A DNA stretch of 55,168 nt from Gamarada debralockiae (taxonomy: Eukaryota > Ascomycota > Leotiomycetes > Helotiales > Hyphodiscaceae): contig NXFV01001386.1 of the NCBI GenBank assembly GCA_002803225.1, forward strand, positions 1-55,168, written 5' to 3'. Both the position numbers and the translations under genes were made by a program. Below are positions 9,477-21,632 of the stretch, in pieces. A model generated the notes under the pieces. It was not told the origin of the DNA and ran no database searches. It saw only the letters and a list, made by a program, of their open reading frames with translations. Position 1 is the first letter of the stretch; each line of letters opens with the position of its first letter.

Positions 9477-12119
9477 GTCGACAAGGCTGAAATAACCCTC
9501 AAAACGGCAAAAGATAAAAGTAAATACTTCCAATGCCTATTAATCAATAATATAAGAAAGAAATGCAAAGAAGAAATCTAGAAGTTTGCGAAAATCTAAG
9601 AAAGTTGGCGATTCAGCTTACTTTATTTCATTCTCCATCACAACGGAAGTGGAGAAGTTCCGACGAAAATATGCAAAGAAGGGTTCAGCGGCGTCTTTGA
9701 AGCTTAGATGGGATTTTGACAGGTCTGGACTTGCAGGGGATATTAAGGTAGTATGGCAGGGAACCCATGAAGGCGAAGTTTCTTCGGATTCTTTCCGATC
9801 GCTCGTACTCGGGTCCAGAAGCGAGTGTGGGGTTGCAAGGAAGGGTAGATGGCGGAGTTATGCTACCGCTAAAGCCGCCAACCTCATCTCTTGATAAATA
9901 GTTCTTTAGCTCTCGGTTGAGCAAGTTTGTTAGATTGGCTTTTGCTCAGTGTTCACCTGAGGTTCTGTTCCGGGAGAAAATGATTAGAGTTGGCTGCATC
10001 GCTGAACTCGGGGGAACGATTAGAATTACAGAATGGACACCTCACTGGCGCATACGATGAGTCAATGAATCTGTGTTCCGCTTTGGAGAAAGTACATATG
10101 CTCCAGTAGCTCTCACCTAAGCTATGGCAGCCACAAAAAACGGAAAAGCGAATGTTGTACAGATCGACCCGAAGATGAGCTCTTGGGCCTCATTAGAAAT
10201 TCGAACATGAAGAGATAGGTACCCAAGTGCAAGTTTGACTTTCAATAAAAGGAAGCATTGGACCAGCAGGTAGGTAGAGAATACGAAGATAGAACGAGGA
10301 AAACGACATTCGACAGGGACAACACGCCTGATGACAAATCTAAGACCGACAATGAGTGGGATCTCGACAACAGCGAGCAGCTTTTTGTGACATGTAGCCT
10401 TGTGGCTTTGAAACAAGATGCTCTCAGGATCAGGGTCCAGCTGTATCTCGGTGCAACAGTTTTTGCTAGCGTGGTTGTAAGAGGAGACGGAGATCTTGAA
10501 CCAGCTATCTCCAACGACGGTGATGGAGTCGAGGGGGGAGGAGACTAACTTCATGTACAGTACACGGCGCAGGGACCTCTGTGCGGGAGGGGCTGATGGA
10601 GCCGGGTTGAGAGCCCTGCATCGGTTGACGAAGTAATAGTTGCGGCCTCTCGATGTGTGAAATAGACAGCACTTTGATGTCGCTTGCGAAATTGTATGTC
10701 TTGCTTTCCTCTACAAACCTGCCTGTCCTCGTGGCCTTGTCCTTGTTCCTTAAAGTGGCATAATCACAAAAAAGTGCAATTCTCCTAGACAGTATTCGAC
10801 ACATACCGCACTAAAATTTGGGTTTGTTCGAGAAAAGCAGTGATCTCAAGAGAATAGAGGGTAAGTTAATGCCTGGAAGAGGAATGATTACGACTAATCT
10901 GACTGCACTGTAGGCAAATGGTATAAATCTGATTGTATATGCAGACTCTGAATCAACTGCAAAAAAGAATCGAATTTGCACTCTCAACCTATGGCGCGTA
11001 ATGAACTGGCAATATGCCAATCACCACACCATCTAATCTGAAAGTAATGGACGTGAAATTTGGAAGTTGGTGTATGCACTTGCAGATCGTTTGACTTTGA
11101 AAGACGCGCATCATTGTTGGCTGTAATCTCATTGTCATCGCAGCATCGCCCGTTATCTCGTGTCATGTGTCATCTCATCGTAGAGCACTCGTCAGAACAA
11201 GCATGCTTCAAACGCTACACTTTTCCCCAGTCGAGACTACTCGTACCTTTCCGAATCCTCTCTATCACACACTTCGGTGTACTAAACCCCTGTCACGCAG
11301 TTAAGCAACCACTGCCTTTCCCACGGTGCAGAATGCGCACTGGCAATATCGAAAGCATGCGAGATGGGTCGTAGGTCATTGTGGTCGCGTAGGTATTTAT
11401 ATACAGTATCGAGACATCGATCATTCTGCAGCTAATGCAAATTCACTGTGTTTAATGTAAGATGCCAAAGAATCCGGAGTAGCTTTGTAGGAATTAGGTG
11501 TGTTGACAGGAAGGAGAGTGGCTCAATCGGATTGAACGATTGAAAATCACTTGAACCTTGAGACTGAATCCTAGAGGAGGAAAGAATCTTGTAGAGCGCA
11601 GCAAGGAGGAAGATGCCGGTGCGTTTAGCATGCGAATTAGATGATGATACTTCTACGGACCTAATTAAGCATATGGTATGAGTAAATAAGTTTTGAAGAC
11701 TCAGTAAAGAAAAATTAGAAAATATAGCGGGAACCTTGCCACTTGAGTGATTGGGGAGGTTTAATTAATCGTGAGGGGGCGGCAACCAATCCGGATGGTT
11801 CGGGAACCCATGTCATATACAAAATCGGCTCACCCTCCACTTCAAACCTCATCTGAATTGCACAGCGTGCCATTGTGAATGATATTCGCATTGTGTATCG
11901 GTCCCTATTTTACGGGATACATGATCCTGAACTCGGATCATCCTGTGTGTGACATAGGAGGTACCAGTGTATCCCTTCGTATCTCTCCTTCGTCCTTCCA
12001 GTTCTAATGACCGACCGCAAACGCCATATGTATACCAACAATACCTATGCCTCTCCTAACGCCATGCTTTTCCTCAGCAAGAAACCGATCTATCCATGTT
12101 CACAAAATGCAGGTGTGCA
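9477..12119. other. Long intergenic stretch with no supported gene
   Basis: Several open frames were examined. The longest is 10117-10554 on the minus strand (145 codons, a few hydrophobic runs, no recognisable domain, overlapped by equally long frames in other phases). A frame at 9586-9894 is likewise unsupported. I found no RNA gene. The span from 11380 to 12000 is AT-richer and empty. Confidence 0.4.
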
Positions 12120-12704
12120 TCAAATCATCATTTCCTCCTCGCTCGTCTCCGTCAAGTTTGCTTCGCTCTCTGTCTCTACGCCCTCGTTTTGAGTCGACTT
12201 CTCTGAGATCTCGATCGGTACCGCCGCTCCATTCATAGCCCCATTCGGCTTTCCGTTCGCTACTACATGGAAGGAAATTCCTTCATCTATGGAATCCTGC
12301 GCACCATCCATACCACCATTCATTCCCTTCACACTAGCCTTCTGATCTTGGGGTTCTCCCACGCCCTCCACAACCTCTCGTCGAACCCTCTCCCTCTCAG
12401 CCTTCGCAGTCTTCCGATCCCGTCTCCGAACCCGATTATCCTGTACTCTCCCAAACGCCAATACCTGGACCACAACTATGATAGCAGTATATCTCCAACA
12501 CAAGCCATCATCCGCATGCATATCCCAATACGGCCTGCTTCCTGGCGCCGGACCTATCGACTCCATAAACGGGTGAGGTGAGTGCGAGATGACGGGTGGT
12601 GAAGGAGCGACAATGTGCGAGACGAAGGTGTTGACTAGGTGGAGGATGATGGCGGGGTTAAGGAGGATGGCGGGGAGAAGATAGGTTGTTGAGAGGGTCG
12701 GCAT
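12120..12704 (-). CDS. Small predicted membrane protein of unknown function
   Basis: 194 residues in one exon starting at the ATG at 12704. Hydrophobic segments lie at about residues 7-30 and 72-85 (YTAIIVVVQVLAFGRV). A basic, charged stretch follows (RVRRRDRKTAKAERERVRR), then a long acidic Ser/Thr/Glu tail ending EEEMMI. This suggests an N-terminal two-pass anchor with a cytosolic tail. I do not recognise the family. The even length and composition make it likelier to be real than the antisense frame at 12267-12581. Confidence 0.6.
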   Translation of the reverse strand: MPTLSTTYLLPAILLNPAIILHLVNTFVSHIVAPSPPVISHSPHPFMESIGPAPGSRPYWDMHADDGLCWRYTAIIVVVQVLAFGRVQDNRVRRRDRKTAKAERERVRREVVEGVGEPQDQKASVKGMNGGMDGAQDSIDEGISFHVVANGKPNGAMNGAAVPIEISEKSTQNEGVETESEANLTETSEEEMMI

Positions 12705-13847
12705 TGTGGCTGACGTTTGTTCTGGAGATGGTGGTTAGTCGGTTTGGCAGAAGGTGGGGTTGAGAGTGAAGTTACGGTGAGAAGACGAGATTCAAATAGC
12801 TGGCATTCCGCGCAATTGAGCTTTGTGAGGCTTCTCAGGGCAACAGGTCGCGATCACAGATATCAGGCTAATGCGGGTACATATATCTGCCTGGTAGCTC
12901 TGGTTCTGAGTGGGGTTGCACAAATAGTGGTTGGGGGACGACACTATGCTGCAATTGGAAGTATCCAACTTTGTGCGATGTTCTCCCGGTGTCGAGATAC
13001 AACTCTTCAGTTTAGGTTGAAGATCGTACTAGATCTGCGAGGTGAAGAAATCGTGGGATTTGGTTTGCCCCAAGATTTGGAGGGCGCAGTAATGCGGGTA
13101 AGGACTGTATATATTCAATACTGTACGAGGAAGGTGGACGGATTGCGTTGGTACAATGGGCGGGATTGTAGGAGATGCTCGATTGTTGTTTTTGCAAGAA
13201 GAAGCAGGAGGGTAGCTCAACAAGTCGCAACTTCCAGTTTGGATGAACCATCACATCACTGCACAAAATTTCAGCAAACATGTTGCATCCCGTCCAATCA
13301 GAATTTGAGAATTATATCAGATTTTTTGATTTTTGACATGTGCTTGTGGGGACAAGCTTGAGGTTCAGTCTACCGAGGGTGATTGATAGGTTGCTCAAAC
13401 AGAAATGGCTTTTCAGGGTCCAGATCTACCAGGCCAGGTCCCTGAAAGATCGAGTAAAGTGACGTCTGTTTGTCGGGGCTAAGAAGCACCGATGTCACGT
13501 GATAGAATATTTGAATTTGAATTTGTGAGTGGGTAAGGGGCTACGCACGAGGCAGAGAAAGAATCGCTTTTGATGAGAAGTATTTTAAATACTCCAAAGG
13601 GGTTTTATACAAGAAAGAGAAGCTTCTGTGGACGTGGTTGGGAACTTTCAACCGGTTGGAGCGGGATATCAAGCCACATCTGTTCTAGCCACGTGGAGTA
13701 TTTACAGTAGTACTTTTGCCGACGAGGCTCTGGCCTTTCGCCTACAGCATTTTTTGGACGCTTCACAACCTTCAAAACTCACCACCATCCTCGCATAACT
13801 TCACATAGCCAACTGCTCGAAACTCGCTTTGAGCGCTAGCATTCACC
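12705..13847. other. Intergenic region, includes the Bos1 promoter side
   Basis: A 214-codon plus frame (12717-13361) and antisense frames overlap here without any domain, so none is called. The last 300 bp precede the SNARE gene and contain pyrimidine-rich leader-like sequence. Confidence 0.4.
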
Positions 13848-14679
13848 ATGGTATGTCAACTTCCACTCCCTGCAGCTCAAGTTTCCCCTCTTGCAGTTCC
13901 TGCTGTCATTCCTCACTTCTCAACCATCACTCCACTAACATTCGCAACAGAACACACTCTTCAACACAGCCCTCAAACAATCCACCTCTCTCCAACGCGA
14001 CCTCAGCACCCCACCACCCTACAACCCCTCCCTCCTCGGCCAAATCTCCGCCTCCCTAACCTCATTCTCCCGAACTCTCGACTCCTACGCCTCTCTCTCT
14101 AAAACCGAACTAAACCCCGAAAAAAAATCAAAAGCAGAACAACGTCTCCAAACCTTCCGCTCTGAACTCCAATCCTTCCGCGAACAGTTCAAAGAGCTGA
14201 AACTCCAATCCGAAGAAACCTCCGCTCTCAATAACCGCGCCGAGCTTTTGGGACGGAGGCCACATAATACGAGCACGCCTGACAATCCGTATTCTAATGC
14301 GGCGATAGCTTCTGGACCTTCGGTAACGAATAGTCCGTGGGCGCCGGCGCCGAAGGAGGGAGGAAGTTTGGGCATGCAGAGTGGCGATTATACGAGGGAG
14401 ACGCATGCATTGAGGGAGCAGAATTTCTTTGCCAATACGCATACGGCGCTTGATGAGTATTTGGCCAGGGGACAAGCGGTGTTGGGTGATTTGGGACAGC
14501 AGAGGGAAATTTTGAAGGGTACGCAGAAGAGGCTTTACTCTGTTGCAAATACGCTTGGTGTGAGTGGGGATACAATAAGGATGATTGAAAGGAGGACCAA
14601 GCAGGATAAATGGATCTTTTGGGCAGGTGTGGTGGTCTTCTTTGGGTTCTGCTGGCTTGTGGTACATTACCTTCGATAG
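13848..14679 (+). CDS. bos1: ER-Golgi v-SNARE, Bos1/membrin family
   Basis: Qb-SNARE for ER-to-Golgi vesicle fusion, anchored by a C-terminal membrane segment. Exon 1 is just the start codon (13848-13850). A 100-bp intron (13851-13950, GTATGT..CAACAG) follows and exon 2 begins NTLFNTALKQS. The total of 243 residues is close to yeast Bos1 (244). The N-terminal half is helical (LQRDLS, then SRTLDSYASL, EQRLQTFRSEL). The SNARE motif runs from about residue 160 (REQNFFANTHTALDEYLARG, then VLGDLGQQREILKGTQKRL). The TM anchor WIFWAGVVVFFGFCWLVVHY ends two residues before the stop (LR). A start in exon 2 would lose Met altogether, so the one-codon exon is needed. Confidence 0.9.
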
Positions 14680-14970
14680 AAAAAGATGGAAGTAGGGAGG
14701 AGAGGAGTGTTGGAGCTGAAGGAACACTGAGGCACTGGAGGATACGCGAAAGATATCCTTGGATGGCTGGTTTAAATTTGGTTCAGCGAGGCGTCAGGAG
14801 TTTAGGGAGGACAAAAGTCTGTACGAACACGAGATACAACAATACCAGCTCTTCGCCCATCGCCAAACCGATCAGTCTTCTACCACCCAAACTATAAGTC
14901 TAGCGACTTCCCTTTCTCCCTTTCCCCCTTTCCTTCATCCTTTCAATATTTCCATCCTCCTCACAGTTCG

Positions 14971-15424
14971 TCAGTAAGGACATTTCACAGGCCATTCCGC
15001 CTGTCCCTTCGCCGCTTGCGCTTCGATCACACTCTGCACATCAGGCACGCACGAGCAGACCCCGCCAAGATTATTCTCCGCTTCACGAGGAACTCAGCAT
15101 TCTAGCAACATAGCAGGACGAATAATGAGAGACCAGACTCACGGCAGCCCGAGGTGTAGCATCCTTGTTGGTTGCCATTGTAGTAACAGGTCCCAATCGC
15201 AAGACAAGCGCCGATGAGGAGAGTGCTCGGATCAATGGAAGTCGAAGGCGATGCCGAGGACGGTGACCTGGGAGTTCCTCGCTGTCAAAGGCCATTAGTC
15301 AGTCATCGAAGATCTTTGTAGTACAGCGAACAACAACCTCAACAAGCGTAGCCGGGATAGCGTTTGCTGTCACCGCCGTGGAGAAGAGGAGACAGAACGC
15401 GGGAATGGTAGCTGAAAGACGCAT
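14971..15424 (-). CDS. Small secreted cysteine-rich protein (effector-like candidate)
   Basis: Three exons on the minus strand: 15424-15338, 15281-15143 and 15092-14971 (introns 15282-15337 with branch CTGACTAATG, and 15093-15142 GTGAGT..TGAG). They give 115 residues. A signal peptide MRLSATIPAFCLLFSTAVTA is followed by a Ser/Pro-rich linker. The cysteine-rich part then reads LLIGACLAIGTCYYNG, then QQGCYTSGC, then GGVCSCVPD, ending WPVKCPY. That makes seven cysteines in the mature part, plus one in the signal. I do not recognise the family. Size, secretion signal and cysteine content fit apoplastic effectors or small cell-wall proteins. Both splice joins restore frame exactly, which supports the model although no single frame is long. 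Confidence 0.68.
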
Positions 15425-18244
15425 TATGATGGTGGGGAGCCCAGCGGAAGGTATATATGCGAGGACAAACGCTTTTTCAGTTCTTACAGAAGGAGTAATC
15501 CCAACAAGGTCCAACTTCTCCTCTCAGTTTACTCTTATATATTTCCTTCGAGTCCTATGGGAGGCGCAGTGCCTTGTATGAGCTATCACAGTAACATCGG
15601 TATGTGGGCGCGCCGAGCCAGCAACCAAATACCGACATTTATTTCCCATCATCTGACCAAAACCAATAACAGCCGCCATATCAATCTCCACTTTCGACTT
15701 TTGCCTATCATCATTCTCTGTAATATCCCTTCCCTGATTTCAAATCCCCATACAGTATGATCCTTTGGTTCATAATCACCGCTTTGAGATTTGTGACATC
15801 CGAAATGGACAAGAAGTCCACTTTTGTGGGAGCCGAATGTTAGTTTTTGGAAGGAGCTGGGGGTTCTCGGGCTCGCTTGAGCGCGTGACCCCTGATGTTC
15901 CTTCCGCTTTGAGAAAGTGGGGGACCGATCCTTCGATTTGGGAAGTTGATACTTTCTATTCAGTGGTCAATTCTTCAAGATACCTCAACGACTGAGATCT
16001 GGGGGTGAGAAGACATCCAGACGTCTTGGATGATTAAGAATCCCTACCTCAATGGCCTTAACAGTCCCTTCGCTGTTGGATAATAGATAGTGGGGCGTAA
16101 CCCTCAGATTTTCGGGAATTAAAACTTTCTCCATTACCAATCCCGAACAACTTCGGCAATTCGAAGCCGGTGCAAAAAGCAGATCCCATGACTCTTTCTT
16201 AATAATGAGAATGAGGAGGGAAAGAGAGGTTGCTAGCGGCTTTTAAGTAGACGATAAATGTTCCAGAGGCAGGAAACCCTATTTAAAGAAGGACAATTCC
16301 ACATTTGGGTTGGGTATTGCTTGGTGTTATTTTATAAGAGAAGAAATTATTGTTTAGAATTTGGGGTATGGGAAAGTGGGAGATTCGGGGGAAGTTCCTG
16401 AAGGCCGAGGCGAGAAGAGCTTAAAGGACAGAGGGTCACAGTGAGGAAAAGTGCGACGGCGAGAAAGAAAATGGCGGCGATAAAGAAGTGATTCTAAGTC
16501 ATGGCAATGGCGAGCATACTGTGGAAGTCGTGGCCGCAAACGAGTGAGGTAATCCCGTGGGCGGTTGGTAACATGTTCCACCAGACCTTCCAATCACCCA
16601 TCTAGAACCGCTGCACGGAATGGAGAAGATGTTAGACAAGCTGGGTCTTTCTGGATATTATGTAGCCAGGCTAAATCCTAGAGAATGCTTTGGGTCGAAG
16701 ACTTTTAAAGTTTTCCTTTTCCACCATAGAGGACTCCGAAATCCGAATTCGGCGCTGTAATGATTTTAAATAGAAGAGTCTAACTGAACTCGCTGGATCA
16801 AAGTTTGAAAGCGCAAAATCCATTCCACTAAGTACTTAATGAATTTGAGGAGCGGGCTATCCCCTCCACAGTCGAGAGCGCTAAATCTAGGCAGTAAGTT
16901 GTTGGATCATGTTAAGAAGCTAAAGTTGGCAGCGGCTTGGGAGTACGAATTGAATCTGGAGGTGGGAGGAGCTTGATTTGAGATTTAAATCAGACCTTTG
17001 CGGCATATGCCTTTTGTCCTCTCCTGCCCACCTGCCATTTAGTCTACACGTGCCCAGATCATCATTGGTGTCATATTATAGACAAACATCCTGTCATGAC
17101 AGAACCCTGCCACGCAAACTCATTCAAGAATTACACGAACGGCTTCAAGTTGTGCGCTGAAATGTACGTAGTACCACCTTGCTCACCTCATCAGTTGGTC
17201 CAAGACTGCAGCAAGTCTCCAAGAGCCGCCGTCTTCCTTCGAGTGTTTAAGATGGCACTGGATGCTAAGAGAAGCTCCACTACCTCTGATGACCATTCTC
17301 TACAGCTGCTTGTAAAACTGACTAATGAGAATCACTTTTCCTCATTCTCTCTCGCCAAATCGTGGGATAAGGACTACCTTTAGCGTTCAGGACAGCCCAT
17401 ACTTCTAAAAGAAGCTTTGGCATAGCCTCTCGCTATAAAATGGATATACTGTTCAAGATCACTAGTATTTAACGCTCGACTAATCTCTAAGGGACAAAGA
17501 GTCCTAATATATTTATATAATATAAGAAGGTGATTAAAATATAGTTAGAGGCTATAGTAAAGGACTAGCAAGTCAGGTATTAATAGAAGTCATTAAGGAT
17601 ATATCTGATAATTAGAAGAGTATCTTGCATTACACAATAAACTGCCTGCTATCAGTATATTGACATTACCGCAAACTTGAAGTTGAAACGTCCCAGCCAT
17701 CTTTCCGCTAGCTGTGTCAGAAGGTCAGAGCGGTTATGGCAAGAGTGACAGAACACAGTAGTGATATTAGATTGATGAGCTTGATGGACTGACTTCTTCA
17801 TTGATTTAGGAGTAAGTTGTTGAATGACACGGCACAATAGCGCAGTGATTACATAAGCAATTGCTCTTCCACGCTAGCACGTGGCCTTCAAACCTTGTCA
17901 TGTTTGTCGGGAATATTGCCTGAAATAGTCGGTATCTTTAGCACATGAAGGCCCTGTAGGCACGGCCGTAAGGTACGTACATACAGGCTGTACAGAGCTC
18001 TATAAATACAGGCTTTAGAGGCAAGTAGAGTGAACGGGACAAGCAATAATCAATTGATGCACTTCTTCAAGGCCAGTTTTACTAGCGTACACGTGACCTG
18101 CACTAAACCTAATTTGAGAACGTTTTCTAGTTCATCTCTTCCATCTAATGTCTACCCCCACGCTGGCACGCGGCACACGAGATTTAGCGAGCGGCCAGTA
18201 GTCACTAAGAATAAGTTGCACCCCAATCCCAACACCTCACACTC
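15425..18244. other. Gene-poor, partly AT-rich region
   Basis: Short frames at 15765-15995, 16354-16593 and 17096-17383 carry no recognisable domain. From about 17450 to 17620 the sequence is AT-rich with many TAG/TAA triplets in all frames, as in decayed repeats. No tRNA or other RNA gene was recognised. Confidence 0.4.
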
Positions 18245-18321
18245 TAACCCTAACCAAAAGTAACCCTAACGAGTTGGGGTTGCACCCACAACCCACAATA
18301 CCTCTCAGGCTAACCCTAACC
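18245..18321. repeat. Interstitial telomere-like repeats (TAACCCTAAC x3)
   Basis: TAACCCTAACC at 18245-18255, TAACCCTAAC at 18261-18270 and TAACCCTAACC at 18311-18321, with GGGTT/CCCAC-rich sequence between. The usual filamentous-fungal telomere unit is TTAGGG, i.e. CCCTAA on this strand, so each copy holds one unit plus partial flanks. They are too few and scattered to be a telomere and look like an internal scar or chance cluster. Confidence 0.6.
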
Positions 18322-18350
18322 AAGATAGAGGGCGCGCAACCTCGCTTTCA

Positions 18351-18369
18351 ACTACTACTACTACTACTA
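18351..18369. repeat. (ACT)n microsatellite
   Basis: Six full ACT units and one further base, 30 bp after the last telomere-like block. Confidence 0.85.
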
Positions 18370-18744
18370 GTTACTCCGTATGTAAGGAAAGATCAGATTC
18401 TAGTTACAGGTGAGAACATCAGTGCGTTCAGTTGTGGACAGCCCTCTGCATGATCATGTCATACGGCTGTCGAGTGCTGCTTGGGTTATTCAGACTATTT
18501 TGTATGCTTGAATATGCATACTTTCAATCGATTCTCAGGTCACAATCTGTTCTAACTAGATATGGAGGGATTGAACGGTGAGTGTCCGCCGTGTACACAA
18601 TCGGTAGCCAATGCGGTTAGACTGAAATGACAGCCAATGAAATATCTGCGAAATACCACAGGTTGCGAAGGCTTCAAAAGGATGAGATTCCCCACGAAGG
18701 GCTATTGTTCCTTGAGAATGTGACCGTCACCGTCAACCGTCAAC

Positions 18745-21632
18745 ATGTCCTCAGAGACTGGTAGCAATGAAGATATCTTCGAAAGCACTGAAGGAGTGGT
18801 AATTATCTATCAATATCCTTCATTTTGGACAAGGCTGACATTAGCTAGCATTACGAGACACCATTGTCAACCCCACGATCGAGTCCGCCATTGGGGAATT
18901 CAATCACCCATGATACGAGTCGCACGAAGTATCACATGAAAGATCTGGAGTCATTTGCTGCAAGTCTTGAAAATGTAAGAGCATCGTCAATGTCGAAAAA
19001 CAGTCACTGATCATCGACCAGTCGGCAAAACGCGCCTTCCCAAATCGTGACCGGTCGACAGCACGCTATAAGAATGTTCAAGTCCTCTTACTGCGATGGG
19101 CTGAAGACGACTTGGGTGTTGCTTGGGAAGTTGGGGATCTTGAAAAGACCTTCAAATCCTACGGGTTTAACGCCGAGACCTGGCTGATCCCCTCGGAAAA
19201 CTCACATCTGAAATTGATGCTTAAAGCAGCCACTTTTGTTGAGGCTAATGAGAATAAGGATACCTTGTTCATTGTGTATTACGGCGGCCATGCAATAATA
19301 AATCGCAGAAGACAATCGACGTGGTCATGGTTAGTACCCTCTCGTTTATCTGGGAATTCACTGACACTGAACAGTAAACGCGATTTGACATATGCGACTC
19401 TCGAGTGGTCAGCTATTCAAATTGTGTTCGAAAAAGCTAAATCCGACGCTCTTCTTTTACTTGATTGCTGCTCTGCGGCGAGTGCAGCTCCAATTACAGG
19501 TCGAGCGGTTACCGAGACGATCGCTGCATGTGGATGGGAATCGATTGCTCCGGAGCCGGGACGATTTTCCTTTACTGATACCCTCATTAAGGTCCTTCAA
19601 GAATGGATCAACCGGCCTTTCACAGCAGCTATGCTGCATTGTGAGATGCTTTACCGATTGAAGCATGAAAACCCAGAATTGATGGGGACCAAACGAGTTG
19701 AAGTACGACGGACGCCGATTTACATTGTTACCACCGGGGACCTTTCGGCAAGTAGTATATATTTGGTCAAGATGAAGGATGCTTCGGGCACTATTCCCAG
19801 CCCAGAACCGCCCCTCAGCTCGTCGACACAGGATCTCGCAATTCAAACGCCATCGCAAGGGGTTGAAGAAATCGACAAAATTGCCGACACAAATGCTGAT
19901 GGCACTTTAAAAACCCCTCATGTTTTGATTTCGTTGGCTTTGGAGGAGGACCAAATAGTAGATGCTGGGGCCTGCAGTAGATGGTTGGCTTCATTTCCAG
20001 CACTCGCGAAGTACGCAAAAGTTCAGAGTGTGTTCAAAAGCCATTCCACACTGCTCCTGGTATCCTTACCGGTGATGATATGGGATCTTTTGCCCGAAGA
20101 TCCTGCTTGTTCGTTCATTGGATATGTTTGTTCCCACAATTTATTGGACACCCCGGTTACGAAGCAAGAATCTGCTATCGCCGACAGCACAAACGAAAAA
20201 CATGCAGAGATTGAAGCTGAACCAAAAGAAAGTTCTCAACGGCGGCTAGCAGACATCAACGTGTACGAGGCGATATTAGAGGATATGGCAGCAGCTTCCT
20301 TGGACAAGGATTTCAAGGATGAACTCAGCTCTATTGAGCAGTGGTTTCGGGTTCTGAGTGAAGCCAAAAGGACTGCTACTCTATATGCTGTCCTTCAACA
20401 GACGACACAAGTGCAGTTCGAATTCTTCACTCGGGTCTTCCAGCAAATGGGAAAGAAACCTGTCGTATCTGCTGCACAACAACCCGTTACTTCTGCTACA
20501 CACTCCGGAGCTGATCATTCGGGCCTTGATCGATCCAAAATTGAGGCCATGTTCCCAGATGTCGTCGCCGCTATCGAAGCAGAGAAGGCGAAGTTTACAC
20601 GAAAACTCGAACGGTGGCGGGGGCGACCGAGAGGAGGTCTGTCCACAGATTCGCGACAAAATCAGGGTGTTGGAATAACTCGGAGACAGCAACAAATGTT
20701 CTCAAACGCGCTTCCTCTCTTACAACTCCCCGATGAGACATCCAAACACGGGTCGCGCTACTCTCAAGATATTTCGCCGTTCCACTCATCGGCATCTGGG
20801 AGCATTTACTCCACATCTTCGGAAGGATCTGGGAACGATCGTCTTTCAGCCCCGAGTCGGTCAACCTCAATAAGCACTGCCATGGAAGGATTAACTCCTG
20901 TTTCTGGCTTCAATTGGACTCCCACTGGAATCGTCGCTACCCCACAGGATATGCGAAATCCTGTAACAGACGCAGTCGATTGGCATTACAACCCTCCTCA
21001 AACAACATCACCAACATCAACCCGTCAACTATTAGGGGTTCCAGTCTTTGACCAGAAGGGAGGACGCTCGAATAAACTTCCTAGTCTGAGTGAAGAACCG
21101 TCACTTGCAGGAAAAGCTGAGCTTGACCAAATACTCCCAAAATCGAGCGACAGCCGTCGCAGCATTCTGATCTGCTCTCAGTACAACATAGGGGTGGTTG
21201 TACAAGCACATCTGGATCCTAGCAGAGAGGAGAGCTGGATATCTCCCAGGGTCGTTGAAAGCCTGAAACTACCGGTCGAAGCCGAAATACCTTTCGAACC
21301 CAGCCCACCATGGGATCCGAAACAGCGCTCGTATCCCTCAGTCCTGGCCAAATGGCGGGATGTGAGCAAGTGCCCTTCGTATGAGTACAGAAGTAGTTTT
21401 TTAGTTGCTCCAAAAACGGTGCTATTCGAGGTTATCTTTGGCCGCAGCCTCATTTCAATCCTCGCGGACGACTCAGCGCAGGAAATGCATGGACATGGTA
21501 AAGATCATGGGGATAAAGGACATCACTCCATCCGAGATTCGGGACTTGGCGAGATTGATATGGAAATTGCGCTCTGAGTTGGAAGGAAGATTCTTGGGCA
21601 GCGGCACATGGCTGACTGTTGAAGTTGAATAA
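18745..21632 (+). CDS. Caspase-domain (C14-like) protein with long disordered linker and C-terminal domain
   Basis: Exons 18745-18798, 18849-18974 and 19022 onward (introns 18799-18848 and 18975-19021; each join keeps frame). They give 911 residues if read to the stop at 21577. The N-terminal part has the fungal motif NVQVLLLRWAEDDLGV. The caspase-fold dyad is present: His about 150 in VYYGGHA and Cys about 210 in LLLLDCCSA. Residues of about 300-700 are charged and then Ser/Pro/Thr-rich. The C-terminal part (about 775 onward) includes VQAHLDPSREESWIS and VVESLKL. The ending is doubtful. The open frame finishes in a His/Gly/Asp-rich tail, while another frame from about 21500 continues with conserved-looking sequence (ITPSEIRDLARLIWKL, then GRFLGSGTWLTVEVE) to a stop at 21630-21632. 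A frameshift near 21490-21510 is likely, so I extend the feature to 21632. Caspase-like domains of this kind occur in fungal NLR and cell-death gene sets. Confidence 0.75.

Noticed and set aside
12717..13361. 214-codon plus frame as a gene
   Set aside because: Arg/Cys-rich reading typical of a non-coding phase, with no recognisable feature.
18245..18321. Telomere or chromosome end
   Set aside because: Only three interrupted copies, with genes on both sides.
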